From contig NZ_CP053831.1 in the NCBI RefSeq assembly GCF_013372205.1, forward strand, positions 558,001 to 622,000: a stretch of 64,000 nucleotides of DNA, read 5' to 3'. The notes below the pieces were generated by a model that saw only the letters and a list, made by a program, of their open reading frames with translations, had not been told where the DNA came from and made no database searches. A program made the position numbers and the translations under genes. Shown here one piece after another: positions 43,728 to 56,739 of this stretch. The stretch comes from Campylobacter mucosalis (GTDB taxonomy: Bacteria; Campylobacterota; Campylobacteria; Campylobacterales; Campylobacteraceae). Position 1 is the first letter of the stretch; the number at the start of each line of letters is the position of its first letter.

Positions 43728-44165
43728 ATGTTTTATACTTACGAAGAATTTGCAGTTGATGTAAAAAAAATGGCTAGTCAGATAAAGAGCGAATTTGAGC
43801 CTGATGTTATTTTAGCTATCGCACGTGGCGGTATGACGCTTGGTCACTCTTTGGCTGTTGCTTTGCAAAATAGAAATTTATTTAGCTTAAACTCCATACA
43901 CTACAATGATACAAATAAACTCGATACAATTGATGTTTTTAATATTCCAGACCTTAGTAAATACACTAAAATTTTAGTCGTTGATGATATTATTGATAGT
44001 GGTGAGAGTATGGTTGAGATAAAGCGTAGATTGCTTGAGCTATATCCACATTTAAGCATAAAAATCGCCACCGTGTTTTATAAGCAAAAAGCCCTTTTGT
44101 TGCCTGATTATAAAGTCAAAGAGGCAAACGAGTGGGTTGAGTTTTTTTGGGATATAAATCTATAA
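43728..44165 (+). CDS. purine phosphoribosyltransferase-like protein
   Basis: 145 residues of the type I PRTase fold. The PRPP motif is ILVVDDIIDSGESM (about 84-97), preceded by ILAIARGGMTLGHSLA. The ribosome site is AAGGAG. The short length resembles bacterial Gpt-type enzymes for xanthine, guanine or hypoxanthine, which agrees with the neighbouring permease. A run of eight A (about 43763-43770) lies near its 5' end. Confidence 0.87.
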   Translation: MFYTYEEFAVDVKKMASQIKSEFEPDVILAIARGGMTLGHSLAVALQNRNLFSLNSIHYNDTNKLDTIDVFNIPDLSKYTKILVVDDIIDSGESMVEIKRRLLELYPHLSIKIATVFYKQKALLLPDYKVKEANEWVEFFWDINL

Positions 44166-45370
44166 TGTCTTTGCTAAAAGCATATTTTGATCAAAACTCG
44201 GCTCGTTTTGAAACCAAAATGCTTTTGGCTGTTATATTTTTTGATGTTTTACTGCTTTGGTTTTGTGCTAGTTATTTAAGTATTAGCTACTACGAAGCCA
44301 AAATTTACTTTAATGACTCTGAAATTTTAAGCCATATCGTTAAATTTAGCACCTTTATTTTTGGACAAAATGACTTTGGACTTAGGTTGCCTATGGTTAT
44401 TTTTCACGTCATAAGTATCGTGCTGTTATATAATGTAAGTAAATTTTATCTATCTTGCAGGATTGATAGAATTTTTAGCGTGATTTTGTTTATACTTTTA
44501 CCAGGTACCATAGCCAGTGCAGTCGTCGTAAATGACGCTGGGCTTTGTATAATGCTAACGCTTTTAATGCTCTACCTGTTTCATATAAAAAAAATAGTAG
44601 CTTTTTACATACTTCTTGTAACCAGTGTGTTTATTGGCAATGATTTTTTGGCATTTTATCTGGCTTTGTTTATTTTTGCTCTTATTAAAAAAGACGCATT
44701 AATGGCTTGGTTGTGTGCTACTTTGTTTGCGTTTAGTATCTATTTTTTTGGCTTTGATACAAATGGAAAACCTAGCGGACACTTTGTTGATACGTTTGGA
44801 ATTTTCGCTGCTGTTTTTTCGCCGTTTGTGTTTTTTTACTTTGTCTATACACTTTATAGAATTTGGGTCAAAGAGAGCAAAAATTTACTTTGGTTTGTTT
44901 GTGTAAGTGCGTTTTGTTTTTGTATGATAGTCTCTTTAAGGCAACGGCTAAATTTAGAAGCATTTTTGCCTTTTTGTGTCATAGCTACACCTTTAATGAT
45001 TCGTATGTTTATGAGTGCTTATCGTGTTAGGCTGCCTAAATTTAGAAAACGATACAGAGCTTTTGGGCTATTTATTTTTATTTCTTTGCTTTTAAATTAT
45101 TTGGTTATAGTGTTTAATCCAATAATTTATAAATTTATAAATGAGCCTAAAAATCACTTTGTATATAAGCTAAATATTGCAAGAGAGCTTTCAAAGGCTT
45201 TAAAAAGTAAGGATATATATAAAATTTATACCCAGGATGAAAAACTTGCACTTAGGCTGAAATTTTATGGTATTGAAAGTGGTAAAGAGCTAAGACTTAC
45301 TAATGGCAAAGAGATAGTCATTAAGCGTTTTGGCAAAGAGATAGCTGGATTTAAAATTTCAAAAAGATAG
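44165..45370 (+). CDS. integral membrane protein, GT-C glycosyltransferase-like
   Basis: 401 residues from ATG 44165, whose A is shared with the preceding stop. About ten hydrophobic helices are followed by a soluble tail of 85 residues. The first loop (SYYEAKIYFNDSEILSHIVK) and the following FGQNDFGLRLPMVIFH resemble lipid-linked sugar transferases of the ArnT/PMT type, where an acidic pair in loop 1 is catalytic. Donor and acceptor are unknown. The name is tentative. Confidence 0.65.
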   Translation: MSLLKAYFDQNSARFETKMLLAVIFFDVLLLWFCASYLSISYYEAKIYFNDSEILSHIVKFSTFIFGQNDFGLRLPMVIFHVISIVLLYNVSKFYLSCRIDRIFSVILFILLPGTIASAVVVNDAGLCIMLTLLMLYLFHIKKIVAFYILLVTSVFIGNDFLAFYLALFIFALIKKDALMAWLCATLFAFSIYFFGFDTNGKPSGHFVDTFGIFAAVFSPFVFFYFVYTLYRIWVKESKNLLWFVCVSAFCFCMIVSLRQRLNLEAFLPFCVIATPLMIRMFMSAYRVRLPKFRKRYRAFGLFIFISLLLNYLVIVFNPIIYKFINEPKNHFVYKLNIARELSKALKSKDIYKIYTQDEKLALRLKFYGIESGKELRLTNGKEIVIKRFGKEIAGFKISKR

Positions 45371-45375
45371 GTGCG

Positions 45376-46050
45376 ATGAAAAGAGCGTTTTCTTTTATTG
45401 AGCTTATTGTCGTAATCATCTTGGTTTCTATTTTGATTTATATCTTTGCACCAAGACAAAATTTAAATAACGCCAAACTTGCCGCCCAGCAAATCGTTTC
45501 ACACATTAGATACGCTAGACACCTTGCTATTCAAGATGATAAATTTGACTTGCAAACTGGTGGTAAAAACTGGCGTAAGAGTGTTTGGAGCGTATCTTTT
45601 AACAATACAACCATTGGCAATTGTGGTGGAAAAAGCAAAACTTGGAGGTATTCGGTTTACTCAAATCGCCAAAAAGATCAAAAAAGCGAACTAAATTCAC
45701 CATACGAAGTTGCAAGAAACCCATCTAGAAGCGATAGATACTTAAGTCCTGGCTGGAGCGGTATTTCTAAAAAAGAGTGCGGATTTGTTAGCGATGAGCT
45801 AAATTTAGGCGCTAAATTTAATATAGTAAATGTCTCTTTTAGCAAGTCTTGTGGTGCAGAGAAAAGATTGTCCTTTGATAGATTTGGTAGGCTTGTAAGC
45901 AATAAAACCAAAAATAGGATAAAAAAGGAAAATTGCATAATAAGTATCACAGAAAATAACGGAAATACCGCTAAAATCATAGTATATGCAAAGAGTGGTT
46001 TTGCTCAAATTTGCGATCAAGCTAATATAGATTGTATTGTAAAAAAATAA
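45376..46050 (+). CDS. prepilin-type pseudopilin
   Basis: 224 residues starting MKRAFSFIELIVVIILVSIL, a type IV prepilin leader: a short basic peptide, cleavage before Phe5 (with Ala, not Gly, at -1) and Glu at +5. The rest is a soluble domain with cysteines in GNCGG, KECGF, SKSCG, ENCIIS and the C-terminal pair. Campylobacter uses such proteins for type II-like secretion and DNA uptake (Cts). It starts five bases behind the membrane protein and ends before the rRNA operon. Confidence 0.82.
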   Translation: MKRAFSFIELIVVIILVSILIYIFAPRQNLNNAKLAAQQIVSHIRYARHLAIQDDKFDLQTGGKNWRKSVWSVSFNNTTIGNCGGKSKTWRYSVYSNRQKDQKSELNSPYEVARNPSRSDRYLSPGWSGISKKECGFVSDELNLGAKFNIVNVSFSKSCGAEKRLSFDRFGRLVSNKTKNRIKKENCIISITENNGNTAKIIVYAKSGFAQICDQANIDCIVKK

Positions 46051-46097
46051 TTTTTAAAATAATCTATTTTTTAAGCCCCTTTTAAGCAACTCTCTTA

Positions 46098-46103
46098 TAT
46101 AAT
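46098..46103 (+). promoter_or_regulatory. -10 box of the rRNA operon promoter
   Basis: TATAAT preceded by CTCTTA lies about 350 bases before 16S, 48 bases after the pseudopilin stop. The leader from here to 46445 contains a boxA-like site, the left arm of the 16S stem and two hairpins. Confidence 0.55.
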
Positions 46104-46171
46104 TCCAGCTCACGAGTTGAGAGAAACCACCTTTAACCTTCTGAGTTAATAAAGCCTTTCTTTTTTATCGT

Positions 46172-46184
46172 TGTTCTTTTAAAT
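46172..46184 (+). promoter_or_regulatory. boxA-like antitermination site in the rRNA leader
   Basis: TGTTCTTTTAAAT in the leader resembles the boxA consensus TGCTCTTTAACA that recruits Nus factors on rRNA transcripts. It sits between promoter and processing stem, as expected. Confidence 0.5.
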
Positions 46185-46204
46185 TATTAATGTTAAACTA
46201 TTAG

Positions 46205-46240
46205 TCAATCTTTGAAATCTAAACAAGTGATCGATTGAGC
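46205..46240 (+). repeat. left arm of the pre-16S processing stem
   Basis: The 36 bases are complementary to 48006-48040 behind 16S, with 32 of 35 pairs and one bulged base by eye. Pairing would loop out the whole 16S, the usual RNase III substrate. Confidence 0.8.
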
Positions 46241-46391
46241 CAGTTTGCTTATTTTAGCAAACTAAAACTAATAAATAAAAAACAAAAGTTTTTAGATTAA
46301 AAACTTCATATAACATTTGACCTAGATTAAAGATAATGTTTAAAAACATTGTTATTTGATTGCGTTAGCAATCTATATTCTTTAGGTGGGT

Positions 46392-46445
46392 CAAGGGAGC
46401 GTAGCTCCTTGTCGTAAAGATGAGCTTTGCTCATCTGCGAAATTA
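46392..46445 (+). other. two-hairpin leader element before 16S
   Basis: Two short stems, GGAGC/GCTCC and GATGAGC/GCTCATC, are followed by TGCGAAATTAATAT up to the 16S 5' end. A near copy precedes 23S at about 48916-48980, with base changes that keep the second stem. Confidence 0.6.
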
Positions 46446-47956
<1,511 letters not shown>

Positions 47957-48005
47957 TAGAGTACAAACTGATAAGTCTCACAACTATCAGTTCATAAAGG
48001 AATAT

Positions 48006-48040
48006 CTCAATTGATCCTTGTTTAGTTTTGAAAGATTGAC
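48006..48040 (+). repeat. right arm of the pre-16S processing stem
   Basis: Complementary to 46205-46240. It begins about 50 bases behind the 16S 3' end. Confidence 0.8.
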
Positions 48041-48148
48041 AGCTAATAAAGATACTCTGAAATTTAAAGCAATTGTATTTTTTTATTTTAAAATTCAGTT
48101 ATTGCTTTTTAAATTTTTAAAGATATCGTTGTGATATTATTTTTTATT

Positions 48149-48231
48149 AGACGAGGTGAATTTTAAAAAATCAAGGGAGTTACCTTATTGGTAATGACCG
48201 CAGATTTATTAAAATTCAACGAAGTATAATG
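48149..48231 (+). repeat. arm X of an 83-base long-range inverted repeat
   Basis: The reverse complement of this stretch aligns without gaps to 51989-52071 behind 23S, with about 65 of 83 bases identical and five further positions able to form G-U pairs. It lies in the 16S/tRNA-Ala spacer. Confidence 0.75.
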
Positions 48232-48249
48232 AAAAATAATGAGCAAGAA

Positions 48250-48325
48250 GGGGAATTAGCTCAGCTGGGAGAGCGCCTGCTTTGCACGCAGGAGGTCAGC
48301 GGTTCGATCCCGCTATTCTCCACCA
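48250..48325 (+). tRNA. tRNA-Ala (TGC)
   Basis: 76 bases beginning GGGGAATTAGCTCAGCTGGG and ending ATTCTCCACCA. The acceptor arms pair with one G-U, the anticodon loop is CTTTGCACG with anticodon TGC, and the T loop is GTTCGATC. CCA is encoded. Standard place in the 16S-23S spacer. Confidence 0.98.
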
Positions 48326-48453
48326 TAATAGTATGCGAAGTTATTTTTTCTTTAAACGATGAAAAGCGACCGAGCGACAAGGAGCGTAGATATGCTACGT
48401 AACGCAGTTGTGAGTGAGCTTTAAAGAAGTGTAAAGAAAAAGAACGAGTAAGA

Positions 48454-48530
48454 GGGCCTATAGCTCAGCTGGTTAGAGTGCACCCCTGATAAGGGTGAGG
48501 TCACAAGTTCAAGTCTTGTTAGGCCCACCA
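48454..48530 (+). tRNA. tRNA-Ile (GAT)
   Basis: 77 bases beginning GGGCCTATAGCTCAGCTGG and ending TAGGCCCACCA. The anticodon loop CTGATAA gives GAT. CCA is encoded. Second spacer tRNA, 128 bases behind tRNA-Ala. Confidence 0.98.
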
Positions 48531-48982
48531 TAAAGCTTACTATAAGTTTTATTAGCTATAATTCACTCCCCAATAAAAAGGGTTTAATTGGTTTAACTTA
48601 GAAATCTAAATCAAGTTTTTAATTCTAAAAATTTGATTTAGATTTTTTAATCTAAATGTTCATTTATTTATCATTGTTAAGAGTCACAAGCAAGTTTTAA
48701 TAAAAACAATTTTACAGGACTTGTTAAAGATCTAAGATTTTAATCTCTTGCATTAAATGCAAAAGTTTGACATCACAAGATATTATGGGATTTAAAACTT
48801 ATCCATTGTATCTGTCAATGCTTTCCGTCTTGGAGTTTAAAATTTAGATGTAGTAATAAAAGGCAAACAACTAAAATTTACGGCAACGCCGAAAGCGTTG
48901 GTGTGCTTTAGGGGTTTCCAAAGGGCGTAGCTCTTTGGTCGCAAAGACGGACTTGTTCGTCTGCGAAGTTAAAAAAATATTA
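48531..48982 (+). other. tRNA-Ile to 23S spacer, non-coding
   Basis: About 450 bases without a gene. AAATCTAAATCAA (48602-48614) can pair with TTGATTTAGATTT (48633-48645), and the latter can instead pair with AATCTAAA (48649-48656), so two alternative hairpins exist. From about 48916 a copy of the 16S leader element occurs (GGGCGTAGCTC, GACGGAC/GTTCGTC, TGCGAAGTTAA). The left arm of the 23S stem follows. Confidence 0.6.
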
Positions 48983-49003
48983 TCTTTAACAAGGAAGTGA
49001 TGC
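48983..49003 (+). repeat. left arm of the pre-23S processing stem
   Basis: These 21 bases pair with 51945-51965 behind 23S, with a single G-U. Expected RNase III site. Confidence 0.85.
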
Positions 49004-49033
49004 GAATTAGAATATAAACATATACTAATAAAA

Positions 49034-51939
<2,906 letters not shown>

Positions 51940-51944
51940 TTTAA

Positions 51945-51965
51945 GCATCACTTCCTTGTTAAGGA
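51945..51965 (+). repeat. right arm of the pre-23S processing stem
   Basis: Complementary to 48983-49003 over 21 bases; begins a few bases behind the mature 3' end. Confidence 0.85.
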
Positions 51966-51988
51966 TAAAATCTTGCTACGTCTTTTTG

Positions 51989-52071
51989 CTTTATACTGCG
52001 TTAGATTTTAATTCAGCTTCGGTCACTACCGATAAGGTAGCTCCCTCGCTTCGTTAAAATCCGCCTTGTCT
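51989..52071 (+). repeat. arm Y of the 83-base long-range inverted repeat
   Basis: Partner of 48149-48231. With it, the stem would enclose tRNA-Ala, tRNA-Ile and the complete 23S domain. It lies in the 23S-5S spacer, which holds no gene. Confidence 0.75.
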
Positions 52072-52212
52072 AAACCAAAAATACTTGCAATCTTTCTTGC
52101 AAATACTTTGCAGGAATTTACCTTAAACAAGAAAAAGTTTTTTTAAAACGCTTTACTCTTAACAAACCAAATCAGTGTTAAATAAGACTTATGAGTAAGT
52201 TTTATTTAACAC

Positions 52213-52332
52213 TGCTCGTGGCTATACAGACGAGGAAACGCCTTGCTCCATCTCGAACCAAGAAGCTAAGCTCGTCATGGCTGATGATACTCCCCCTTAC
52301 TGGGGTGCTGGGAAAGTAGGTCGCTGCGGGCT
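52213..52332 (+). rRNA. rrf: 5S ribosomal RNA
   Basis: About 120 bases. The 5' GCTCGTG pairs with the 3' TGCGGGC; the interior has CTCCATCTCGAACCAAGAAGC and GCTGGGAAAGTAGGTCGCTG, typical of 5S. Ends are placed by the terminal stem. Confidence 0.93.
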
Positions 52333-52792
52333 TTGTGTTTATATTTGTCTGCTACTTTTTAAAATCATTTTTTAGTTTCTATCTTTTTAATTTTTTTATT
52401 TGTTTTTAGGTTTTAAACTTCTAGTGTTTTATTGTTCTAGAATTTTTACTTTTTTATTTTTTAGTTATTTTTAGAGGGTTGGTTTTTTAATATTATTGTG
52501 TTGTTTAGAGTATTTATATCAATTGGTGTTGTTTGGGTTTGTAGATTTCTTGCGTTGTAGGATTATGTAAATATAGAGAACATTGTAAATTTACCAAGTA
52601 AAGCAAAGAGTTAAAAATATTTCAAATTTCCATTTGAGATATTAAGCGAAAGTAAAAAGCATATTAAAAAACACTTAATGCATTCACAAATAGTATATCT
52701 AGTAGAAATTTAACCAAACTTCATTATAAGTCTACTTAGAACTACGCGTAAAATAGCACCAAAAATCCACCAAGTCTTAAAAATTAAACTTA
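52333..52792. other. AT-rich gap between 5S and gmhA, no gene seen
   Basis: 460 bases with stops in all frames. One AT hairpin (52616-52643, eleven pairs including a wobble) has no T run behind it. No clear terminator for the rRNA operon and no RNA gene that I can recognise. Confidence 0.5.
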
Positions 52793-53356
52793 TTACTTCA
52801 TCGCTTCATCAACAGCCTGACAAATAGTATGTATGCAAAGAATATGCATCTCTTGGATGCGTGGTGTATCATTTGTAGGCATTACTAAATTTAGCTCACA
52901 CATCTCATTCATCGCTCCGCCACCTTTGCCTGAAAGTCCTAGTGTTTTTACACCTAGTTTTTTAGCCACTTCTATGGCATTTAGGACGTTTTTACTATTG
53001 CCACTAGTTGAGATAGCTACAAGCAAGTCGCCATTTCTTGCAAGGGCTTGTGTTTGACGAGAAAAGACTAGGTCATATCCGTAGTCGTTACCAATAGCTG
53101 TAAGTGCTGATGTATCGGTGGTAAGGGCGATAGCAGGAAGCCCCGGTCGTTCGGTTTTATATCTGCCGGTTAGCTCGGCTGCAAAGTGCTGGGCGTCAGC
53201 GGCTGAGCCACCATTGCCACAGATTAAAATTTTACCACCATTTTTTAGGGTATCTACCACCATCTCACACGCCTTTTGCAGGTCGCTTGAAATTTCGCCC
53301 ATTTTTTGGGCTGTTTGTATGTGAGCGTTTAGCTCGTTAGCTATTAAATTTTGCAT
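52793..53356 (-). CDS. gmhA: sedoheptulose-7-phosphate isomerase GmhA
   Basis: 187 residues with a SIS domain: [20 protein letters not shown] (43-62), [29 protein letters not shown] and the C-terminal [16 protein letters not shown] with metal ligands. First step of ADP-heptose synthesis for the LOS core. Last gene of a four-gene run, overlapping hldE by 20 bases. Confidence 0.96.
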   Translation of the reverse strand: MQNLIANELNAHIQTAQKMGEISSDLQKACEMVVDTLKNGGKILICGNGGSAADAQHFAAELTGRYKTERPGLPAIALTTDTSALTAIGNDYGYDLVFSRQTQALARNGDLLVAISTSGNSKNVLNAIEVAKKLGVKTLGLSGKGGGAMNEMCELNLVMPTNDTPRIQEMHILCIHTICQAVDEAMK

Positions 53357-54749
53357 TTTCTATCCTATTTATTACGTTTGTTGTGCTTTTGCCCTCTACA
53401 AACTCAACCAGTCTAACGTCAGGCACGATATCGCTGCCAACCACGTGTTTGCCCTCGTAATCAGCACCTTTTACGAGTATGTCAGGGCGAAGTTTTGTGA
53501 TTAAATCTAGCGGTGTATCCTCATCAAAAATCACGACATAATCAACAAAACCAAGCGAACTAAGCATTATGGCTCTATCAGTTTGCGAATTTATCGGTCT
53601 AGCATCGCCTTTTAGCCGTTTAACAGAGGCGTCTGAGTTTAAGCCAACTACTAAAATATCGCCAAAATCACGTGCTTTTGAGAGATATTTAACGTGTCCG
53701 ACGTGTAAGATATCAAAGCAACCATTTGTAAAAACTAGCTTTTTTTCGCCCCTGCGAGATAGAATTTCAAGCGTTTGCTCGGCTGTTTTAATCTTATGCT
53801 CAAAATCAGCATTCGCACGGCTTCTTAAAAGCTCTTCAATCTCGCTAAACGTAGCAGTTGCTGAGCCGATTTTTGCCACGACTACGGCAGCGGCTAGGTT
53901 TGCCGTTTTTATGGCGTCTTTTATATCGGCTTTTTTAGCTAACATAAAGCCAAGCGTAGCTAAAACCGTATCTCCAGCACCAGTTACATCAAAGACCTCT
54001 TTGCCCTCGGCTGGGAAAATTTCTAGCTCATCTTTAAAAAGTGCAATGCCTTCTTCTGAGAGAGTAATTAGCGAAAATTCCAGCTCTATCTCGTTTTTTA
54101 GCCATTTTATGGCACTTAGCAGATTTTCTTTGCTACTAATCTTTATGCCAGTCGCCTGGCTTGCCTCTTTTTTGTTTGGCGTTAGAAGCGTCGCACCTTT
54201 GTATTTTGAGTAATCACTCCCCTTTGGGTCAATTAAAACCGCTATATTTAGGGCTTTGCACGCTTTTATAATACTTTGACAAACGTCATTTGTAAGCACA
54301 CCTTTGCCGTAATCGCTTAGCAAAACAACGCTAAAATCTGCTAAATTTTTAATGATATTTTGTATAAATTCACTCTCGCACTTTATCTTGTCCGTGCTTT
54401 CTTTGTCAATCCTGACAACTTGCTGGTGAGTTGCCATTACACGGCTTTTTAGCGAACTTTCTCTGCCGTTTTCGTTTAAAATAAGCGAAGTGTTTGCACC
54501 CAAATTTTCTAAATTTTGGCGTATTTTTTTACCAGTATCATCATCGCCTAAAACACTAGCTACGCTTACTTTTGCTCCAAGCGAGATTAGGTTACAAACC
54601 ACGTTACCAGCACCACCAAGTCTGTGTGTTTCATCATTAATCTTAACAACTTGCACGGGGGCTTCTGGTGAAATTCTATCACAACTGCCCCAAACATAGT
54701 GATCAAGCATCAGATCGCCAACGACTAAAATTTTCACGTTTTTATCCAT
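53337..54749 (-). CDS. hldE: bifunctional heptose kinase/adenylyltransferase HldE
   Basis: 470 residues. The N-terminal ribokinase-like part (about 1-320) has [25 protein letters not shown] and the catalytic [13 protein letters not shown]. The C-terminal nucleotidyltransferase has [17 protein letters not shown] with the HxGH motif, and [13 protein letters not shown]. It phosphorylates heptose-7-phosphate and later adds AMP. It overlaps hldD by eight bases. Confidence 0.96.
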   Translation of the reverse strand: MDKNVKILVVGDLMLDHYVWGSCDRISPEAPVQVVKINDETHRLGGAGNVVCNLISLGAKVSVASVLGDDDTGKKIRQNLENLGANTSLILNENGRESSLKSRVMATHQQVVRIDKESTDKIKCESEFIQNIIKNLADFSVVLLSDYGKGVLTNDVCQSIIKACKALNIAVLIDPKGSDYSKYKGATLLTPNKKEASQATGIKISSKENLLSAIKWLKNEIELEFSLITLSEEGIALFKDELEIFPAEGKEVFDVTGAGDTVLATLGFMLAKKADIKDAIKTANLAAAVVVAKIGSATATFSEIEELLRSRANADFEHKIKTAEQTLEILSRRGEKKLVFTNGCFDILHVGHVKYLSKARDFGDILVVGLNSDASVKRLKGDARPINSQTDRAIMLSSLGFVDYVVIFDEDTPLDLITKLRPDILVKGADYEGKHVVGSDIVPDVRLVEFVEGKSTTNVINRIENAKFNS

Positions 54750-55722
54750 TTAACTCTTCTTTAAAAATTCTTTTTATCTCCGGTGCATAATCTCTTATGC
54801 CATCCTCCAAGCTCCACTTGCTTTCATAGCCAAGTGCCGATTTTGTCGGTGCTATGTCGGCCTCTGTGTGAAACTGATATGAGCCAACAAATGGGTTTTT
54901 GATATACTCATTGCCATAATTCGTGCCAAGCTCACGCTGTAAGATATCAGCGATCTCTTGAAAGCTTCTTGCCGTGCCGGTGCCTACGTTATAGACGCCA
55001 CTTTTTGCGTTTATGGCTAGAAAATTTGCGTTAATTATATCTTTTATATAGACAAAATCGCGTTTTATCTGATCGCTGTTTTCAAAAAGTCGTGGAGCTT
55101 TGCCACTTAAAATTTGAAGTCCAAATTGAAGCACCATTGAGGCTGTTTTATTTTTGAAAAACTCGCCCTTGCCATAGACGTTAAAATACCTAAGTCCTAC
55201 TACGCTAGAGCCGTTATTTGCGTATTTTGCGGCGATTTTATCCATTGCTAATTTTGAAAATCCATAGACGTTGTTTGGATTTTCACACTCGCCCACTTTT
55301 TGCGGACTTTTTGCGTTGCCATATGTCGCACCTGAGCTTGCGTAGATCATTTTTGCACCAAGGTTTTTTGAAATTTCAAGCAAATTTACAAAGGCATTTA
55401 CGTTTGTTCTTATGACTTCATCTTGCTCTTTAACGGTCGTATCTGATATCGCTGCTTCGTGAAAAATCACGTTTGGAGCGAAATTTTCTATCTTTTTAAG
55501 GGTGCGTTTTTCGTTTATGTCGCCCTCAAAAATTTCGCCACTAAAACCTAGTAAATTTTTAAAATGTCCAAAACTTTTTAAGTTGCCATTGCTAAACGTT
55601 TCATCGTTTCTAAATTTATCAACGACTAAGACCTCGCATTTTTTAAAATTTTCATCAAAATAGTGCGCAAGTGCCGAGCCGACAAAACCAGCACCGCCAG
55701 TGATAACTATACGTTTTTTCAT
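54742..55722 (-). CDS. hldD: ADP-glyceromanno-heptose 6-epimerase HldD
   Basis: 326 residues of the extended SDR type: ITGGAGFVGSALAHYF (7-22) binds NADP, YGFSKLAMDK holds the catalytic Tyr-x3-Lys, and LRYFNVYGKGE follows. It makes ADP-L-glycero-D-manno-heptose, the form used in the core. It overlaps gmhB by four bases. Confidence 0.95.
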   Translation of the reverse strand: MKKRIVITGGAGFVGSALAHYFDENFKKCEVLVVDKFRNDETFSNGNLKSFGHFKNLLGFSGEIFEGDINEKRTLKKIENFAPNVIFHEAAISDTTVKEQDEVIRTNVNAFVNLLEISKNLGAKMIYASSGATYGNAKSPQKVGECENPNNVYGFSKLAMDKIAAKYANNGSSVVGLRYFNVYGKGEFFKNKTASMVLQFGLQILSGKAPRLFENSDQIKRDFVYIKDIINANFLAINAKSGVYNVGTGTARSFQEIADILQRELGTNYGNEYIKNPFVGSYQFHTEADIAPTKSALGYESKWSLEDGIRDYAPEIKRIFKEELNG

Positions 55723-56225
55723 AAAATTTTACCTCTCTTTAACCAATCTAAAACATCGCTGACGTTTTTAAAATTTTCTCCGTCAAGTAAGAAACTAAGT
55801 CCGATTTTAGCGGTATTTGCAGCGTCAATGTCGCTTTGCTTATCGCCTATCATAATTGAGCTTTTTAAATCCACGTTTAGCTCTTTTTGTGCGTTTAAAA
55901 TCATACCAGCACGTGGCTTTCTACACTCACAATTCTCTTCTGGTGCGTGTTGGCAAAAATAGACTTTTGCAATTTTTACGCCGTTTTTGCTAAATTCGTT
56001 TAACATAAACTCATTTAACTCTAAAAACTGCTCTAACGTGTAGTAGCCTCGTCCAATACCAGATTGATTTGTAACGATGATGATAGTGTAGCCAAACTCG
56101 CTAAATTCACGCAAGGCTGTAAAAATGCCATCACGAAATTTAAAATCGCTAATCTTATAAACGTAGCCAAAATCCTCGTTTATCACGCCATCTCTATCTA
56201 AAAATAGTGCTTTGATTTGTTTCAT
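55719..56225 (-). CDS. gmhB: heptose-1,7-bisphosphate phosphatase GmhB
   Basis: 168 residues of the HAD superfamily: FLDRDGVINEDFGYV (8-22) with both catalytic aspartates, VTNQSGIGRG, and the zinc loop CQHAPEENCECRKPRAG seen only in GmhB-type enzymes. It is the first gene of the heptose operon, divergent from the cytochrome gene. Confidence 0.95.
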   Translation of the reverse strand: MKQIKALFLDRDGVINEDFGYVYKISDFKFRDGIFTALREFSEFGYTIIIVTNQSGIGRGYYTLEQFLELNEFMLNEFSKNGVKIAKVYFCQHAPEENCECRKPRAGMILNAQKELNVDLKSSIMIGDKQSDIDAANTAKIGLSFLLDGENFKNVSDVLDWLKRGKIL

Positions 56226-56259
56226 AAAAAAATTATAGCTAAATTTATCTTTTTTATAT

Positions 56260-56265
56260 TATAAT
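56260..56265 (+). promoter_or_regulatory. -10 box of the cytochrome c gene
   Basis: TATAAT, 29 bases before the ATG, with AAAAAGGAT as ribosome site. Confidence 0.6.
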
Positions 56266-56294
56266 ACAAAAATATTTTTTAAAAAGGATAAAAA

Positions 56295-56597
56295 ATGAAA
56301 AAAATTCTTGTTCTTTCAGGCGTTGTTGCAGCTCTTGCAACTGGTGCTTTTGCAGCTGATGGTGCTACGATTTATAAAAAATGCGTTGCCTGTCACGGAC
56401 CTAAAGCTGAGAAAGTTTTTAACAACAAAGTTCCAGCGCTTAACACTTTGGCTAAGGATGATGTAGTGGCTGCAATTAAGGGATATAAGACTGGTGCAAA
56501 TAAATATGGTATGGGTGCGATGATGAAACCGATTGCAAATCCATTAAGCGATGATGATATCAACGCAGTTGCTGATTATATCCAAACACTAAAATAA
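56295..56597 (+). CDS. small periplasmic monohaem cytochrome c
   Basis: 100 residues: signal peptide ending at AFA (20), haem site CVACHG (C30, C33, H34), and the sixth ligand probably a Met in GMGAMMKP. This is a class I c553-like electron carrier feeding cytochrome oxidase. C. jejuni has the same gene (Cj1153) next to the heptose operon. Single-gene unit with its own terminator. Confidence 0.94.
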   Translation: MKKILVLSGVVAALATGAFAADGATIYKKCVACHGPKAEKVFNNKVPALNTLAKDDVVAAIKGYKTGANKYGMGAMMKPIANPLSDDDINAVADYIQTLK

Positions 56598-56601
56598 TAC
56601 T

Positions 56602-56626
56602 AGGGCGGATTTTCCGCCCATTTTTT
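56602..56626 (+). terminator. terminator of the cytochrome c gene
   Basis: GGGCGGA (56603-56609) pairs with TCCGCCC (56613-56619), loop TTT, then A and six T. Confidence 0.9.
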
Positions 56627-56739
56627 ATACCTTATCGAAACATTTTCCGCTTTTTTCTCTTTTGAAATTCTATTTTTTAGACTATTTTTTTATTAAAGAT
56701 GATAAAATCAATTTATAAAAATTTATTAAAGGATTTTTT

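Noticed and set aside
53569-54213. A 214-codon plus-strand frame opposite hldE
   Set aside because: HldE is unambiguous on the other strand; the antisense product shows no family features.
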